Origin: Sedimentitalea sp042687825
GTDB lineage: Bacteria > Pseudomonadota > Alphaproteobacteria > Rhodobacterales > Rhodobacteraceae
Assembly: GCF_042687825.1 (NCBI RefSeq)
Contig: NZ_JBHUQE010000032.1
Location: 1-22,887, forward strand
DNA: 22,887 bases
Direction of reading: 5' to 3'
The notes under the pieces were generated by a model. It was given only the letters and a program-made list of their open reading frames with translations. It had not been told where the DNA came from and made no database searches. Positions within the stretch are counted from its first letter, which is position 1; the number at the start of each line of letters is the position of its first letter. Positions 21,281 to 22,887 of this stretch are shown one piece after another. A program made the translations under genes and the position numbers.

Positions 21281-22684
21281 TCAATCCGTCAGGATCTTGC
21301 CCGGATTGAGGATGTTGTCCGGATCCAGCGCCGCCTTGATCGCCGCCATATAGGGGATCGCGGCGCCAAGTTCCTTTTGCAGATAGGGCCGCTTGCCCTG
21401 CCCGATCCCGTGTTCGCCGGTGCATGTGCCATCCATCGAGATCGCCAGATCGTTCAGCCAGCCGACAAAATGCTCGGCGTTGGCGACTTCGACGGGATCG
21501 TCCCGGTTCACCAGCAGCAGCGCATGGAAATTGCCGTCACCCACATGACCGATGATCGGCGCCACCAGGTTTTCCTGCGCCAGCTTGTCCTGGGTCCGGC
21601 GCACGCATTCGGCCAGCTGCGAGATCGGCACGCAGACATCGGTGGAAATCGCCTTGGCCTCGGGGCGCAGCTGGACGGCGGCCCAATAGGCATCGTGCCG
21701 CGCCTGCCACAGCGCGTTGCGTTCCTCGGTACTGGCAGTGGTTCGATAACCGTCACCGCCGAACTCTTCGGCAATCGCGCCAAACGTTTCGGCCTGCTCG
21801 CGCACGCTGGTATCCGAGCCGTGGAACTCCAGCAGCAGCAGCGGGGTTTCGGGAAGATCGAGTTTGGAATGGGCGTTCACCGCCTGCACGCTGAGCGTGT
21901 CCAGCAGCTCGATCCGGGCCACCGGAATACCGTATTGAATGGTCATCATCACCGCCTGACAGGCGGCATCCACCGTCGGAAAGGAACAGCGCGCCGACGA
22001 GATCGCCTCGGGAATGCCCCGCAGTTGCAGAGTGATGGCAGTGATCACGCCAAGCGTGCCCTCGGAACCGACCAGCAGGCGGGTCAGATCATAGCCCGCC
22101 GAGGATTTCTTGGCCCGCCGCGCCGTGTCGATGACGCGACCATCGGCCATCACCGCCTGCAAGGCGATCACGTTGTCCTTCATCGTGCCGTAGCGCACCG
22201 CGTTGGTGCCCGACGCCCGGGTCGCGGTCATGCCGCCGATCGTGGCATTGGCGCCGGGGTCGATGGGAAAGAACAGGCCCTGATCGCGCAGATGCACGTT
22301 CAGCTGTTCGCGGGTTACACCGGGCTGCACAACGCAGGTCAGATCGCCGGAATGCACGGCCAGAATGTCGGCCATCTGTCCCATATCGACGCTGATTCCG
22401 CCGGCCGGGGCATTCACGTGCCCCTCCAGCGAGGTGCCAACGCCAAAGGGGATGACCGGCACCTTGTGAGCGGCGCAGACGCGCACAATATCAGCGACCT
22501 CTTCGGTGTCGCGCGGAAAAACCACCGCATCGGGCGGCTGGTTCTCCAGCCAGGTGGTGGTGTGGCCATGTTGCTGGCAAACCGCCCGACCGGTCTGCAG
22601 CCGGTCGCCGAATTGCTGTTTCAGGACAGCCAGCGCGGTGGCGATGCCGGTTTCGTTGCGGGTCATGGTCGTGGCCTGAGCCAT
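21281..22684 (-). CDS. FAD-linked 2-hydroxy-acid dehydrogenase, GlcD/LDHD type (putative D-lactate dehydrogenase)
   Basis: Flavoprotein that oxidises a D-2-hydroxy acid (D-lactate, glycolate or D-2-hydroxyglutarate are the family's substrates), with electrons going to cytochrome c or an electron-transfer flavoprotein in relatives. The 467-aa protein has the PP-loop FAD-binding domain (VVFPRDTEEVADIV at 54-67, PFGVGTSLEGH at 79-89, GGMTATRASGT at 150-160) and the C-terminal FAD-oxidase domain with GHVGDGNFH (379-387) and CTGEHGIGQGKR (421-432), the metal and substrate site. It resembles mitochondrial LDHD more than glycolate oxidase subunit D. The ATG at 22684 follows AGGAGG. It is not related to the dld product at the other end of the window, which performs the same type of reaction with a different C-terminal domain. 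Confidence 0.9.
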   Translation of the reverse strand: MAQATTMTRNETGIATALAVLKQQFGDRLQTGRAVCQQHGHTTTWLENQPPDAVVFPRDTEEVADIVRVCAAHKVPVIPFGVGTSLEGHVNAPAGGISVDMGQMADILAVHSGDLTCVVQPGVTREQLNVHLRDQGLFFPIDPGANATIGGMTATRASGTNAVRYGTMKDNVIALQAVMADGRVIDTARRAKKSSAGYDLTRLLVGSEGTLGVITAITLQLRGIPEAISSARCSFPTVDAACQAVMMTIQYGIPVARIELLDTLSVQAVNAHSKLDLPETPLLLLEFHGSDTSVREQAETFGAIAEEFGGDGYRTTASTEERNALWQARHDAYWAAVQLRPEAKAISTDVCVPISQLAECVRRTQDKLAQENLVAPIIGHVGDGNFHALLLVNRDDPVEVANAEHFVGWLNDLAISMDGTCTGEHGIGQGKRPYLQKELGAAIPYMAAIKAALDPDNILNPGKILTD

Positions 22685-22887
22685 CTGGTCTGTTCCTCCT
22701 GTTGGCGGGGCAACGAGGTGCGATCCTGCCGAAACCGGCAGGACACCGAAATCATTCTCCCCGTGCAATGCCCTCGCGTCGCGGAACCGCGACGCGCTGC
22801 AATCCGTCCGGCCCGATTTCCATTGCGTGCAGACCCGATGTCAAGTCGCGCAGAACGACCTTTTAGCCTAGTCACCCGAATCTAGAT
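22685..22887 (-). promoter_or_regulatory. Leader and promoter region of the GlcD/LDHD-type gene
   Basis: 203 bases upstream of the gene. On the minus strand a perfect TTGACA (22844-22839) is a likely -35, with a poor -10 around 22821-22816. Between it and the start lie two strong inverted repeats: arms 22775-22784 and 22787-22796 (ten bases, perfect, two-base centre) and arms 22724-22731 and 22736-22743 (eight bases, four-base loop). No second gene is visible before the window ends. Confidence 0.4.

Overview
The window reads as chromosomal DNA of a GC-rich alphaproteobacterium, most likely a roseobacter-type Rhodobacterales. The clues are the high-GC codon usage, the fused DctQ-DctM TRAP permease, the hemF/ClpS/J-protein set and the general style of the proteins. 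No rRNA, tRNA, insertion sequence, phage gene or CRISPR array is visible. Fourteen genes are well supported.

Left block (284-6499): a 2-hydroxy-acid module, probably for D-lactate. On the minus strand a TRAP solute-binding protein (dctP), a fused TRAP permease (dctQM) and a membrane-type D-lactate dehydrogenase (dld) form an operon. A terminator-like hairpin lies between dctP and dctQM. A divergent FCD-type GntR regulator faces the operon, and the 341-base gap between them holds an imperfect inverted repeat that could be its operator. A perfect 144-base duplication around a single N (4146-4434) is most simply an unmerged contig join at the 3' end of dctP.

Middle block (6515-11639): the least ordinary part. 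Two minus-strand genes form an apparent operon: a 453-aa protein with an unrecognised N-terminal domain, an acidic Pro-rich linker and an Ala-rich helical region, followed by a 1237-aa multidomain protein. The large protein combines a TIKI/ChaN-like domain resembling that of PMT/MCF-type toxins, about four ankyrin repeats, a zinc-metallopeptidase-like HELTH motif and a helical tail, with no signal peptide. This looks like a toxin or effector and is the best candidate for an undescribed system. Two abutting perfect palindromes sit just upstream of the pair.

Right-centre block (11825-18582): tex on the plus strand, then a converging minus-strand run in the order clpS, RsmC-like methyltransferase, an SDR lacking the catalytic lysine, hemF and a CbpA-like J protein. 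These are housekeeping genes for RNA/ribosome function, proteolysis, haem synthesis and chaperoning.

Right block (18715-22684): a HAD hydrolase and a D,D-carboxypeptidase with a C-terminal SPOR-like domain on the plus strand, then a converging GlcD/LDHD-type flavin dehydrogenase. The window therefore carries two unrelated types of putative D-lactate dehydrogenase. All calls rest on reading the sequence and recalled family motifs; no database search was made.
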